A stretch of 54,442 nt of DNA from Legionellales bacterium UBA4759. GTDB taxonomy: Bacteria > Pseudomonadota > Gammaproteobacteria > Legionellales > Legionellaceae. Numbering within the stretch: the first letter of the stretch is position 1; each line of letters starts with the position of its first letter. The stretch is from positions 820 through 55,261 of the forward strand of contig DHHZ01000075.1 in NCBI GenBank assembly GCA_002403515.1, written 5' to 3'. The notes under the pieces were generated by a model. It saw only the letters and a program-made list of their open reading frames with translations. It ran no database searches and was not told the origin of the DNA. Made by a program: the position numbers and the translations under genes. This document shows, in pieces, positions 17,294 through 26,311 of the stretch.

Positions 17294-17321
17294 GGCCGTT
17301 TGGTAACTCAAGCGGCCAAAC
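17294..17321 (+). other. Two mutually exclusive hairpins before the ampG-like start
   Basis: GGCCG (17294-17298) can pair with CGGCC (17313-17317), or GTTTGG (17298-17303) with CCAAAC (17316-17321). The two stems share bases, so only one can form at a time. They occupy the 41-base gap between mip and the ampG-like ATG at 17325, where no ribosome-binding site is otherwise visible. There is no T-run, so it is not a standard terminator. Confidence 0.35.
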
Positions 17322-17324
17322 ACT

Positions 17325-18554
17325 ATGAATCTAATTACATATCAGCTTAGTCAGTTTTCTATCATTTTTTTCTTAGGGTTTCTATCTGGACTCCCTCAAT
17401 CCTTATTCAGTACAACGCTTCAAGCCTGGTTTATTGATTCTGGCGCTTCAATTGCCATGGTTGGAAATTTAGGGTTATTGTATTTAACCTTTTTTTTAAG
17501 GCTCATCTGGGGTCCCCTGTGCGATAAATACTACTTTGAATCACTGGGTCGTCGCCGTACATGGATTATTACATCGCAGTTACTTTTATTTTTAATTGTA
17601 GAATTTTTGGCGATATGCCATCCATCCTCGAATTTAATTCTCATGTTGGGTTTGAGTTTGCTTTTCGCCGTGGTCAGTTCTATCCAAGATTTGGTGATTG
17701 ATGCCCACCGTATCGAGTTTTTAAAGCCACATCAGTTTGGACTAGGAGCCGTACTTGCGGTTTATGGTTATCGAATAGCATTATTGGTCTCAGGGGGTGG
17801 GGCTTTAATTGTTGCCCAATATTTGAGTTTTAATATTGCTTATGCACTCATGGGAGTTTTGTTTTTAATAGGTGCTACGGTAACTTTTTTTAGTAAAGAA
17901 CCCACAGTAACTGTTGATAAAAATACGCCTAAAGATTTATTAAAACCTTATCTGGAGCTTTTGAAGTATCCTTGGTGTTTTAGTATGATTGGCCTTGTTT
18001 TTTGTCTTAAATTTGGTGAAGTATTTGTTTCTAACTCCAGTATATTGATTATGCCTTTTTTGATGAAGGGCTTGGGGCTTTCTTTATCTAAAATTGCCTT
18101 TTGTAATAAAGTGGTGGGGTTTGGTGCGCAGTTGGTTGGTGGTGCGATCGCAGCTTTACTCATTATTCGTTTTACTTCTTTGAATCTTTTATTGTATTTT
18201 GGATTGATGTTGGTGGTGAGTAATCTTGGGTTTTGGTTGCTAACGCAAATGCACTATTCAGATGCTTTATTGTATGCGGTGATTGTATTTGAAAATTTAG
18301 CATCAGGTCTTTGTACTACAGCATTGGTTGCCTTGTTAATGAAAATTGTTAATCCTCAATACACTGCTTCACAATTTTCTTTTTGGGTGATTTTTGGAAT
18401 TGTGCCTCGCATAGTGGCAGCACCTTTCATAGGATTATTATTTCCTCGTGTTGGTTGGTCAGGGTTATTTATAATCAGCACAGCAGTTAGTTTTTGTTTC
18501 ATCTTCTTTTGGATGAACCTTCAAAAGCAAGTGACTTTTGTGAATGAGAATTAA
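17325..18554 (+). CDS. ampG: AmpG-like MFS permease (muropeptide transporter family)
   Basis: An inner-membrane major facilitator of 409 residues with about 12 TM helices. It has the AmpG-family N-terminal signature GFLSGLPQSLFSTTLQAWF and the loop SIQDLVIDAHRIEFL, equivalent to QDIVxDAxRxE in AmpG. AmpG imports anhydro-muropeptides released by lytic transglycosylases for recycling, which fits the Slt homologue at 46226. It is shorter than E. coli AmpG (about 490), lacking the C-terminal extra helices, as in many non-enteric members. No ampD or nagZ is adjacent. Family assignment is firm; the exact substrate is inferred. Confidence 0.82.
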   Translation: MNLITYQLSQFSIIFFLGFLSGLPQSLFSTTLQAWFIDSGASIAMVGNLGLLYLTFFLRLIWGPLCDKYYFESLGRRRTWIITSQLLLFLIVEFLAICHPSSNLILMLGLSLLFAVVSSIQDLVIDAHRIEFLKPHQFGLGAVLAVYGYRIALLVSGGGALIVAQYLSFNIAYALMGVLFLIGATVTFFSKEPTVTVDKNTPKDLLKPYLELLKYPWCFSMIGLVFCLKFGEVFVSNSSILIMPFLMKGLGLSLSKIAFCNKVVGFGAQLVGGAIAALLIIRFTSLNLLLYFGLMLVVSNLGFWLLTQMHYSDALLYAVIVFENLASGLCTTALVALLMKIVNPQYTASQFSFWVIFGIVPRIVAAPFIGLLFPRVGWSGLFIISTAVSFCFIFFWMNLQKQVTFVNEN

Positions 18555-18565
18555 TTATTTGTTTT

Positions 18566-19540
18566 TCAAACAAACTCAAACTCATGGCGGTGATGTTTAG
18601 CTCTGAGTTCAAGAAAAGCTTCTTTTGAGTCATCTTTTTTTAAGATTTGTGTTTCATGCGAGGGGTCATAATAATCTAAAATGTCACTTTTCCAAAAATC
18701 TTTTTGAATTTGAATTTTATGATATGTTTCTTGAACCTCATAAGGTAACTTGAAAAAATGATGAATCTTTTGGCTGACGATATCGGTAATTCTTGCTTTT
18801 GCTTCAATGGAGTGACCAGCAATGTGCGGTGTGCAAATGGTCGCTCTTTCTATGATATCTGGATTAGGAAGAGGCTCTCCTTCATAAACATCAGTACAAA
18901 ATATGCCTTGCCAAGAACTTTTAAGTAAAGCTTTTTCATCAATGATGGAACCACGCGAAGCATTGATGAGAATAGTGTTGTCTGTCAGTTGTGATAAAAA
19001 ATGTTCATTGATGAGATGGTGTGTTCCAAAAGGGCCATCTTGATGGTAATTGGCATGAAGAAGAATCACCTCACAAGCTTTGATATCTTGAAAATCACAG
19101 GCCCATAATGAAGGCACTGAAGTCAGTGGATCATATATTTTTATGGTATAACCAAAGTCATGGAGTCTTTGACTTAAAAGAGAACCCACATGTCCATAAC
19201 CAATGATGCCTATGGTTTGTTGGGTGTTGATATTGATTTTAGCAAAAATTGAGAAAATATAGTCACATACTGCTGCAGCATTACAACCTTTGGCATCGAT
19301 GATGGGGAGTCTCGTCACTTGGATATGTTCTGAGCCACTGGAGGCCGTCGCAATCACTTTTAATTGACTATGATTAATCATGTTGTTGGTGATTTGAGAA
19401 TAACTTCGACAAACCAACACATCTTGATTTTTGAGTAATGAAGAGATGTCTTCATGAGGCAAGTATCGACTGATTTGAAAATGTTTCGAAAAAGCCACAT
19501 CTATATTAGGAATCGTATTATCAATTAAAAGTTTTAACAT
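18566..19540 (-). CDS. pdxB: Erythronate-4-phosphate dehydrogenase PdxB
   Basis: NAD-dependent 2-hydroxyacid dehydrogenase that oxidises 4-phosphoerythronate in pyridoxal-phosphate synthesis. The N-terminal LKLLIDNTIP, the GCNAAAVCDYIF segment, the Rossmann motif GIIGYGHVG, NASRGSIIDE with the catalytic Arg, the acid in EGEPLPNPDI and the catalytic His in CTPHIAGHS are all in PdxB order. At 324 residues it is shorter than E. coli PdxB (378); the C-terminal dimerisation domain seems reduced to a short charged tail. PdxB rather than SerA or GhrB is favoured by the N-terminus and by PHIAGHS. Convergent with ampG, 11 bases apart. Confidence 0.9.
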   Translation of the reverse strand: MLKLLIDNTIPNIDVAFSKHFQISRYLPHEDISSLLKNQDVLVCRSYSQITNNMINHSQLKVIATASSGSEHIQVTRLPIIDAKGCNAAAVCDYIFSIFAKININTQQTIGIIGYGHVGSLLSQRLHDFGYTIKIYDPLTSVPSLWACDFQDIKACEVILLHANYHQDGPFGTHHLINEHFLSQLTDNTILINASRGSIIDEKALLKSSWQGIFCTDVYEGEPLPNPDIIERATICTPHIAGHSIEAKARITDIVSQKIHHFFKLPYEVQETYHKIQIQKDFWKSDILDYYDPSHETQILKKDDSKEAFLELRAKHHRHEFEFV

Positions 19541-19642
19541 AATTTTTTAGTGCATTATCATATTTATCAATATTAGTTGATTATCAACGTTTCTTCTAGG
19601 GTATAAATGTGTTAATTTAAAGATTTATGGACAGGATTATAA

Positions 19643-20362
19643 ATGCTTAAAGATTTAAAATCACAAGCTTTTGGTAATTTTTATCAAATTCGTTATTGTT
19701 TTCCCTTTCTGATTGTCGCGGTTTTCTGTTATTTTTTTGTTGATAAACCTGTTGCAATATTTTTTAATGATTTGCAGCATCAAGGCAATGCACTTTCAAG
19801 TTTTTTTAGTGTATCTGGTCAATTTATTCAAATACTATTTAATGGAAAGTATTTATTTCCTGTCATGTTAGTTTTTCTGCTTGCCTTAAGCCCCAAACAT
19901 CAGAATCAAAATATATTTAAGATATTATTACTGATTTTTCTATCACTTATTTTTTTAAATATAATATTGGCTTTTTTTAAGCATGCTTTAGGTCGAGCTC
20001 GCCCAATACTATTTATAGAGCATGGTATTTATGGCTTTAAGTTTTTTCAAAATAGTGATGATTATTTTTCTTGTCCATCCGGACATGCATTAAACATCAC
20101 TATCATTTGCTTGACATTATCTGTTTTTTATCCGCAAAGAAAACTTGGCATATGTGTTTTGGGTTTTGGTTTTCTCTTAGGTCGTATATGGTATGTAAAA
20201 CATTATTGCTCAGATGTTATATTCACCATTTATCTGACCATGATGCTTTTACCTTTAGCTATTTTGAGTTTTAAAAAACTTGCTCAATTTAAAAAGTTTA
20301 AATTTATTCAACCTTCATTAGATTTATTGATTAAACAATGCAATAGGAAATCATCAACATGA
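19643..20362 (+). CDS. PAP2-superfamily membrane phosphatase
   Basis: Integral membrane phosphatase of 239 residues with about six TM helices. The three PAP2 motifs are complete: K113-x6-R120-P121 (KHALGRARP), PSGH at 145-148, and R181-x5-H187-x3-D191 (RIWYVKHYCSD). Members dephosphorylate phosphatidic acid, phosphatidylglycerophosphate, undecaprenyl pyrophosphate or lipid A; the active site faces the periplasm. Which lipid is used cannot be read here, although lipid A or undecaprenyl pyrophosphate would fit the LPS genes nearby. It overlaps the DUF1189 gene by 4 bases, so the pair is co-translated. Confidence 0.9.
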   Translation: MLKDLKSQAFGNFYQIRYCFPFLIVAVFCYFFVDKPVAIFFNDLQHQGNALSSFFSVSGQFIQILFNGKYLFPVMLVFLLALSPKHQNQNIFKILLLIFLSLIFLNIILAFFKHALGRARPILFIEHGIYGFKFFQNSDDYFSCPSGHALNITIICLTLSVFYPQRKLGICVLGFGFLLGRIWYVKHYCSDVIFTIYLTMMLLPLAILSFKKLAQFKKFKFIQPSLDLLIKQCNRKSST

Positions 20363-21204
20363 AAAAAATACTTAATTTTTTTGGAACATATCTTCGATTA
20401 CTTTATGATCCGAATTTTTATAGAGATGTCGCTTTTCGAGAAACTGGCTATGGGATAAAAAGAATAGGCATTTTATTATTTTTCTTATTGCTACCAGGTT
20501 ATGGAATTTTTATGAAACAGATTCATGGTTTTTATGCCAATGAATGGAAAAATGATATTCAAAAATTTCCGATTTTATTTATTCAAAATCATCAAGTTTT
20601 TAAGAATAGTCAAACAACCGCCACCAATAAAATATTAGAGGATTTGAGTGTAACCTGGCTTGATAAGAATCGTATGCCAAGTGCAAAAGAAACCACCCCT
20701 TCAGAAAAATATTTTTTAGCAAGTAGTGCTTTGATGGTAAGGCTACCTGAAATTGATATTTTAGGTATGCCAAATACCCAGACACCCAAATTTCTGCCAT
20801 TGTATTTTTGGTATGGTGTAAAAACACCATTTATCGATGGAAAAGATATTGCTAGCCATTTGAATTTTAAATCCCTAGTAATTTCTTTGGCATTTATTTG
20901 CTTATTGTCATTTGGCATTATGTTCTTATATCTTTTTACATTCATTAGAAGCTTTGGCTTTTTAGCTCGCAGGATGGTTTCACTATTTATGAGTGAATCA
21001 TTGGAATATCAGGTTGCGTGTCGATTATTAAGTATTTGTGGAATAATTCCATTATCGATATTTGTCATTTCCAGTTACTTTATTCCATTCCAAACGGATT
21101 ATCGATATGTCTATATTGCAATTTATATGCTTAACTTCTATTTTGGTGTTCGGATTGTATCAACCAATAGTTTGGTGCGCTGGTTAACGCCATCATCGAA
21201 GTAA
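20359..21204 (+). CDS. DUF1189 family membrane protein
   Basis: A 281-residue membrane protein with a TM helix at about 33-52, a soluble loop of about 115 residues (extracytoplasmic by hydropathy), and three C-terminal TM helices (about 172-200, 222-246, 250-270). The topology and the N-terminal LRLLYDPNFYRDVAFRETGYGIKRIG match DUF1189, best known from Firmicutes and also present in Legionellales. Function is unknown. The ATG overlaps the PAP2 phosphatase stop by 4 bases and the gene ends at a strong terminator, so this is a two-gene operon; a role in lipid or envelope maintenance alongside the phosphatase is a guess. Confidence 0.75.
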   Translation: MKKILNFFGTYLRLLYDPNFYRDVAFRETGYGIKRIGILLFFLLLPGYGIFMKQIHGFYANEWKNDIQKFPILFIQNHQVFKNSQTTATNKILEDLSVTWLDKNRMPSAKETTPSEKYFLASSALMVRLPEIDILGMPNTQTPKFLPLYFWYGVKTPFIDGKDIASHLNFKSLVISLAFICLLSFGIMFLYLFTFIRSFGFLARRMVSLFMSESLEYQVACRLLSICGIIPLSIFVISSYFIPFQTDYRYVYIAIYMLNFYFGVRIVSTNSLVRWLTPSSK

Positions 21205-21234
21205 AAAAAAGGCTCTTAAAAGAGCCTTTTTTTT
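21203..21234. terminator. Bidirectional rho-independent terminator
   Basis: An A-run, GGCTCT (21211-21216), TAAA loop, AGAGCC (21221-21226), then eight Ts. The symmetric A-run and T-run let it serve both the DUF1189 gene on the plus strand and minE on the minus strand, whose stop lies at 21233. The hairpin is perfect. Confidence 0.9.
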
Positions 21235-21514
21235 ACACTTCTTCAAGTGCCTCAGGTAAACAGCTGGTATGATCAGGCATGGTCACATTGAGCTCTAATA
21301 CAGAGCCATTACCAATTCGTTCAACATTCACAGAGACCTTTTCGCGACTAATTGGTACATAACGCGCGAGTACTTCAAGAATTTCTTCCTGAAGTTTTGG
21401 AATATAGTCAGGTGTATTACGCTGAGTTCTTTCATGGGAAATAATAATTTGTAAACGTTCTTTAGCCACAGAGGCTGTCGCATTACGTTTTTTGAGATAA
21501 TTAAAAATACTCAT
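21233..21514 (-). CDS. minE: Cell division topological specificity factor MinE
   Basis: Stimulates MinD ATPase and drives pole-to-pole Min oscillation, confining MinC inhibition away from midcell. The 93 residues begin with the membrane-targeting and anti-MinCD segment (MSIFNYLKKRNATASVAKERLQIIISHERTQR), followed by the beta-rich topological specificity domain (LQEEILEVLARYVPI, VSVNVERIGNGSVLELNVTMP). The ATG overlaps the minD stop by 4 bases. The T-run of a bidirectional terminator reaches its stop codon. Confidence 0.97.
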   Translation of the reverse strand: MSIFNYLKKRNATASVAKERLQIIISHERTQRNTPDYIPKLQEEILEVLARYVPISREKVSVNVERIGNGSVLELNVTMPDHTSCLPEALEEV

Positions 21515-22341
21515 GACGGCATTTCCTCCTTGGTTTTGCCAAATATACGTCGAAGAATTCCTTTCTTCTCTTGATGCACAAATTTAAATGGAATGGTTTC
21601 ACCCAAGAAACGATTAATGGCGTCTTGATAAGCTACACCAGCATCGCTGTTATCATCTAAAATTACTGGTGTACCGGTGTTTGATGCTTTTAACACGGCT
21701 TTAGATTCTGGAATAATACCGATTAAAGGTATTGCAAGAATATCCAATACGTCTTGCATAGATAGCATTTCACCACGTTCAACACGTTCGGCATCGTAAC
21801 GAGTAATTAACAAATGTTCTTTAATAGGGGTTTGTCCTTCAATCGCTCTTTTGGTTTTTGATGCCAAAATTCCTAAAATTCTATCAGAGTCACGAACAGA
21901 AGAAACTTCAGGATTGGTGACGATGATTGCATGATCAGCAAAGTGCATGGCCATTAATGCACCAGTTTCAATACCTGCAGGAGAATCACAAATGATATAA
22001 TCAAATTCTTTAGACAATTCATTAAGAACAGTTTCAACACCGTCTAAATCCAAAGCATCTTTATCACGGGTTTGAGATGCAGGTAAAATGAAAAGATTAG
22101 GAATTCGTTTGTCTTTGATAAGGGCTTGGTTAAGGTTTGCTTCTTTGTTGATAACATTCACAAAATCAAAAACGACACGTCGTTCACAGCCCATGATAAT
22201 ATCGAGGTTACGAAGGCCAATGTCAAAGTCAATTACGACCGTCTTATGACCTTTTAACGCAAGGCCAGCGGAGATTGCTGCTGATGTTGTGGTTTTACCA
22301 ACCCCACCTTTACCAGAGGTAATTACAATTATCGTTGCCAA
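21511..22341 (-). CDS. minD: Septum-site-determining ATPase MinD
   Basis: Membrane-associated ParA-type ATPase that recruits MinC and is displaced by MinE. The 276 residues contain the deviant Walker A GKGGVGKTTT near 9-18, the switch IDFDIGLRNLDIIMGCERR, Walker B DYIICDSPAGIE, and the C-terminal amphipathic membrane-targeting helix (KKGILRRIFGKTK). It overlaps minE by 4 bases. minC is not upstream; it lies at 35175, about 13 kb away, next to lpxH. Confidence 0.98.
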   Translation of the reverse strand: MATIIVITSGKGGVGKTTTSAAISAGLALKGHKTVVIDFDIGLRNLDIIMGCERRVVFDFVNVINKEANLNQALIKDKRIPNLFILPASQTRDKDALDLDGVETVLNELSKEFDYIICDSPAGIETGALMAMHFADHAIIVTNPEVSSVRDSDRILGILASKTKRAIEGQTPIKEHLLITRYDAERVERGEMLSMQDVLDILAIPLIGIIPESKAVLKASNTGTPVILDDNSDAGVAYQDAINRFLGETIPFKFVHQEKKGILRRIFGKTKEEMPS

Positions 22342-22427
22342 AGTTTTCCCCTTAGGTTGAAATTATTATTTATTTATGAACCAGTTTACCTATAATAAGA
22401 AATAATACAAGCAGAGAATAGTAAAAA

Positions 22428-22883
22428 ATGTTATCAAAAGACAAGGCCTGGATGGGGCTGGCAATTGAACAAGCGCAATGCGCATTTCAAATTGGAGAAG
22501 TACCTGTTGGTGCTGTTGCTGTTTGCGAGAATTTAGGTTTGTTAGCAAAGGCATATAATCAAACCATCAGTGCTTGTGATCCATGCGCGCACGCTGAAGT
22601 TACCGTAATAAGAAAAGCGGCAGAAATGCTTGGAAATCATCGTTTGAGTTCTGTGACACTGTATGTCAGTTTAGAGCCTTGTGCCATGTGTGCAGGTGCC
22701 ATTGTTCAAGCGAGGATTCCAAGAGTTGTCTATGCAACCCGTGATTGGGTTGCTGGAGCAGCAGGTACGGTTATGAATCTATTGAATCACCCTAAACTTA
22801 ATCACCACACCCTGATAGACGAAGGGCTTTATCAACAAGAAGCCCAAAAATTATTACAGGATTTTTTTAAGCAGAGGCGTTAG
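22428..22883 (+). CDS. tadA: tRNA-specific adenosine deaminase TadA
   Basis: Deaminates A34 to inosine in tRNA-Arg(ACG), which is essential for decoding. The 151 residues contain the zinc site HAEV (H55, catalytic E57) and PCAMC (C85 and C88), the substrate-loop N-terminal NQTISACDPCAHAE and the C-terminal helix. The start MLSKDKAWMGLAIEQA matches the family N-terminus. It is divergent from minD across an 86-base gap, and its last 17 bases overlap the convergent glycosyltransferase gene. Confidence 0.96.
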   Translation: MLSKDKAWMGLAIEQAQCAFQIGEVPVGAVAVCENLGLLAKAYNQTISACDPCAHAEVTVIRKAAEMLGNHRLSSVTLYVSLEPCAMCAGAIVQARIPRVVYATRDWVAGAAGTVMNLLNHPKLNHHTLIDEGLYQQEAQKLLQDFFKQRR

Positions 22884-23613
22884 GATACATTTGTTTAATG
22901 TATCGGTACCAGGAGCCTTGTGCTTGATATACTGCCAATAAAAAACCCTGCGAGCCATCCAAGCACCACATTTTGAGGAAATAATTTCTCATAAACATCC
23001 ATGTGGCCCCGAAAATTGCTCCCAGAATTTTATTTTTTCGATGAGATGCATATTTTTTTTGATTGGCAGATAAGCTTGAGTAATGATTCATTTTATGAAG
23101 TGCGTCATGCCAGTCTTCGTAACTTTCATGTAGAATTGTTGCTGGTAGATAGGCAGTTTCAGAGCCTGATTCTAGAATCACTTTTTCATGAACGATGTCT
23201 GGGCTAAATCGTGCTTTTTGACGGCGAAATAAACGAATATGTTTATTGTCAGAATTGGCAAAGCGCATTTTTTTATTTTGAAATACCATGCGAATAGGCA
23301 GACGGAATGCATCAATTTTAGTGGTATTTATGGTGTTTTGTATGTTTTGAAAAGCCTGAACATCTAAAAACTCATCGGCATCGAGGCTTAAAACCCACTC
23401 ATGTTTTGCCAATTCGAGGGCGCGTTGTTTTTGGGGACCATAGCCTGGCCAATCGGTTTCATAAACCTCAGCACCAAGACTTTTTGCGATTTTTACCGTG
23501 TTGTCTTGACTACCAGAATCAACAACAATAATTTGATTAGCCCAACCCACGGATTCAATGCAGCGAGCAATATGTTTTTCTTCATTGAGTGTGATAATGA
23601 TGACTGAAATCAT
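22867..23613 (-). CDS. Family 2 glycosyltransferase, WaaE/KdtX-like (LPS core)
   Basis: A 248-residue GT2 enzyme. The nucleotide-sugar domain begins ISVIIITLNEEKHIARCIES and continues with IIVVDSGSQDNTVKIAKSLGA; the metal-binding DAD is in LSLDADEFLD. The segment WPGYGPQKQRALELAKHEW is characteristic of the WaaE/KdtX subfamily, which adds a glucose to the LPS inner core. A C-terminal RNYFLKMWCLDGSQGFLLA region likely associates with the membrane. Its start overlaps the ligase-like gene by 4 bases, so both LPS genes are coupled. The exact acceptor is inferred from the family. Confidence 0.85.
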   Translation of the reverse strand: MISVIIITLNEEKHIARCIESVGWANQIIVVDSGSQDNTVKIAKSLGAEVYETDWPGYGPQKQRALELAKHEWVLSLDADEFLDVQAFQNIQNTINTTKIDAFRLPIRMVFQNKKMRFANSDNKHIRLFRRQKARFSPDIVHEKVILESGSETAYLPATILHESYEDWHDALHKMNHYSSLSANQKKYASHRKNKILGAIFGATWMFMRNYFLKMWCLDGSQGFLLAVYQAQGSWYRYIKQMYPNASA

Positions 23614-24758
23614 TCTTTTCTTCCTTTGCTAAGACTAAGGGCCGCAATTCCTAAGAACAATTGTCCCGGACAAGAATATAATATTGCATCAGAAAAACTA
23701 TTGATTGCAATCAATAGAATAAATACTTGGCCGATAATTTCCATCTTTTTCCACAATTGATAAAAAAATATCAACCACAAGCCAAGACCGATAAGCCCCT
23801 CTTCCACAAGTATCAACCAGTACTGGCTATGGGGGTTAGGTGGTCCTGACCAATCTGGAACGGGATTGAGTAACTTGAAGTAATAGCAAAATGAGCCTGG
23901 TCCATTGCCTATCAAGATATGCTTTTGAAATAATAAATAGGAAAAATGATAGAATTGTAAACGATAGCCAATCGATGTTGATTGAATTCCTTGATTTAAA
24001 GCTTCTATATCATTGTAGAAATCTTGTAATCGAGTTTGTAAAACATGGCTAAACTTAATCAGTATCATGAATACCAATGGGGTGATAGCAAGATAAACCC
24101 AACGTAATTTATTATTTGATTTTAACCAAATCAATAACATAAGAAAGGCAACATAAAGAATATAGGCCGCACGTCCTGGATTAATCAGCAGTATTTCAAC
24201 CGATAACAGAAAAAAACTCAACAGATAGGCATATTTGTAACGTCTTACCCTAAAAAAATATTCTAGGCTGCAAAATGCAGCAAATACACATAAAAAGCCG
24301 GTATTGATATGATTATAAAATAAGTGCCCTGGGTCATGGTCATGATACCAGTTCAAATGAAAGCTTAGCTTGATGATGGACAGTACCACGGTGATAAGCA
24401 TACCGATGATAAAACCATTGATAGCAATGTCTTGATGCTTTTTATCCATAAAACTTTGCATGAGCAAGGGAATAAGTAGGAATCGAAAGACCTTTTTTAA
24501 ATTTGTGGCAGAGTCATGGTTAAATTCTGGAGAAAAACTTAAGCTCGTGAGCGTCCAAAGACATAAAACTCCAAGCGCTATAAACCATGGTTGTTTCATT
24601 TGCGTAAGCAATGTCTCCCATTGCGGAGGGTTGATGAAAAAACTTAGCAAAGCAAGAATAAAAAATATACTGGAAACACTTGGTCCAAATGGCAAAGCTG
24701 CTATCCATAATGCCGGTAAGTAAGATGCTGATTTTAAATGATGGGTTGATATCTTCAT
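23610..24758 (-). CDS. O-antigen ligase/polymerase family membrane protein (WaaL-like)
   Basis: A 382-residue protein with about 10-12 TM helices. It has the Wzy_C/O-antigen-ligase core, GNGPGSFCYYF and NPHSQYWLILVEEGLIGLGLW, in the large periplasmic loop and following helix; the His in NPHSQ is the conserved catalytic candidate in WaaL proteins. The neighbouring WaaE-like transferase supports a role in joining O-antigen to lipid A-core or in polymerising it. The ATG at 24758 lies just three bases beyond the T-run of the asnS terminator and shows no clear ribosome-binding site. Confidence 0.82.
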   Translation of the reverse strand: MKISTHHLKSASYLPALWIAALPFGPSVSSIFFILALLSFFINPPQWETLLTQMKQPWFIALGVLCLWTLTSLSFSPEFNHDSATNLKKVFRFLLIPLLMQSFMDKKHQDIAINGFIIGMLITVVLSIIKLSFHLNWYHDHDPGHLFYNHINTGFLCVFAAFCSLEYFFRVRRYKYAYLLSFFLLSVEILLINPGRAAYILYVAFLMLLIWLKSNNKLRWVYLAITPLVFMILIKFSHVLQTRLQDFYNDIEALNQGIQSTSIGYRLQFYHFSYLLFQKHILIGNGPGSFCYYFKLLNPVPDWSGPPNPHSQYWLILVEEGLIGLGLWLIFFYQLWKKMEIIGQVFILLIAINSFSDAILYSCPGQLFLGIAALSLSKGRKE

Positions 24759-24761
24759 GAT

Positions 24762-24791
24762 ATAAAAAAATGAAGGCCTCCATGAGGCCTT
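24762..24791 (-). terminator. Rho-independent terminator of asnS
   Basis: On the minus strand, AAGGCCTC, loop ATG, GAGGCCTT (24773-24791) is a perfect 8-bp stem, followed by CA and a seven-T run ending near 24763. It sits 5 bases after the asnS stop, and the T-run ends just before the ATG of the ligase-like gene. Confidence 0.9.
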
Positions 24792-24795
24792 GTGA

Positions 24796-26199
24796 TTAAA
24801 ATAAAATATTACCTGGGGTTCTCGGGAATGGAATTAAGTCACGAACATTGCCAAGCCCTGTGATATAGCTTAACAAGCGTTCAAGCCCTAGTCCGAACCC
24901 GCCATGAGGCACAGAGCCATAACGACGTAAATCTCTGTACCATTGATAATGCTCTGGGTCTAATCCTGATGCACGCATGCGAGCATCTAGGACATCAAGA
25001 CGGTCTTCTCTTTGGCTACCACCAATAATCTCACCAATACCAGGTGCTAAAATATCCATCGCAGCAACTGTTTCCCCATCCTCATTTAAGCGCATATAAA
25101 ATGCTTTGATACCTGCAGGATAGTTCTGAACAATGACTGGCTTTTTAAAATGAACTTCTGTTAAGTAACGCTCATGTTCAGATTGTAAGTCGAGTCCAAA
25201 TTCAACAGGGTATTGGAATTGATGTGAAGAATTTTTAAGAATTTCAATGGCTTCACGATAGTCAATGGTTTCAAATGTCGCATTGGCCATGTTGTGAACA
25301 CGCTCTATGCAAGTTGAGTCAACATTTTGTTGAAAAAACTCCAAATCATCAGCGCATTTTTCTAAGACTCTTTGACAAACATATTTCAACATGTTTTTGG
25401 CCAATTCACAGACATCATTCAAATCTGCAAAGGCAATTTCTGGTTCAATCATCCAAAATTCAGCAAGATGACGGCTGGTATGTGAGTTTTCAGCTCTAAA
25501 GGTTGGGCCAAAGGTATAAACTTTAGATAAAGCTAAACAATAGGCTTCAACGTTCAGTTGTCCTGAGACGGTTAAAAAAGTTGATTGTTTGAAAAAGTCT
25601 TGGGTGTAATCCACTTGTCCATCAGCTGTCAATGGTGGGTTTTTGGGGTCTAATGTGGTGACTCTAAATAATTCACCCGCACCTTCACAGTCACTGGCTG
25701 TGATTAAAGGGGTATGAATCCAATAAAAGCCTTGATCATGAAAAAATTGATGAATGGCGTATGATACTTCGTTACGAACTCTCGAGACTGCTGAGAAAGT
25801 ATTGGTTCTAGCACGTAAATGTGCCATTTCCCTTAAAAATTCTAGGGAATGTTTTTTGGGTTGAATGGGGTAACTATCGGGATTTTCAACAAAACCAACG
25901 ATATCGATACTTTCTACTTGCATTTCAAAAGCTTGTCCCTTTCCTTGTGAGGGGACAAGTTTTCCTATCGCTTGGATAGAGCAACCGGAGTTTGCTTTAA
26001 GAACTTCAGTTTCATAATTTTTGACTGAATTGGGTACCACCAATTGTAAACTATGGAAACATGAACCATCATGTAATTGTATAAAAGAAAAACCTGCTTT
26101 GGAGTCGCGACGGGTCTTTATCCAACCCTGGACTTTTACAGATTCCGTAGGTGCTTCTTGGAAAGACAAACATTCTTTAATTGGGGTATATTTTTTCAT
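24796..26199 (-). CDS. asnS: Asparagine--tRNA ligase
   Basis: Class IIb aminoacyl-tRNA synthetase that charges tRNA-Asn. From ATG 26199 (MKKYTPIKEC) there are 467 residues, as in E. coli (466). An N-terminal OB-fold anticodon-binding domain (VQGWIKTRRDSKAGFSFIQLHDGSC) leads to motif 1 (FFHDQGFYWIHTPLITASDCEGAGE), motif 2 (FRAENSHTSRHLAEFWMIEPE) and motif 3 (GGFGLGLERLLSYITGL), ending RTPGNILF. An upstream in-frame ATG at 26232 would add 11 residues without family support. The direct AsnRS means Asn-tRNA need not be made by transamidation. Confidence 0.97.
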   Translation of the reverse strand: MKKYTPIKECLSFQEAPTESVKVQGWIKTRRDSKAGFSFIQLHDGSCFHSLQLVVPNSVKNYETEVLKANSGCSIQAIGKLVPSQGKGQAFEMQVESIDIVGFVENPDSYPIQPKKHSLEFLREMAHLRARTNTFSAVSRVRNEVSYAIHQFFHDQGFYWIHTPLITASDCEGAGELFRVTTLDPKNPPLTADGQVDYTQDFFKQSTFLTVSGQLNVEAYCLALSKVYTFGPTFRAENSHTSRHLAEFWMIEPEIAFADLNDVCELAKNMLKYVCQRVLEKCADDLEFFQQNVDSTCIERVHNMANATFETIDYREAIEILKNSSHQFQYPVEFGLDLQSEHERYLTEVHFKKPVIVQNYPAGIKAFYMRLNEDGETVAAMDILAPGIGEIIGGSQREDRLDVLDARMRASGLDPEHYQWYRDLRRYGSVPHGGFGLGLERLLSYITGLGNVRDLIPFPRTPGNILF

Positions 26200-26311
26200 G
26201 GTTATAATTTTATGATTGGTATCATGGAACAATGAGAATGAAAGTATTATACTAAATTTAGTTGAATTGAAAAGCTGGAATGAATCAACATCTTCACAAA
26301 AGGGGACAGTT

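Noticed and set aside
18555..18575. TTTGTTT/AAACAAA inverted repeat between the ampG-like gene and pdxB as a terminator
   Set aside because: The stem has a single G-C pair per arm and would be very weak; left out of the features.
24520..24783. Open frame starting inside the asnS terminator hairpin (ATGGAGGCC)
   Set aside because: It runs out of frame through the ligase-like gene and has no family features.
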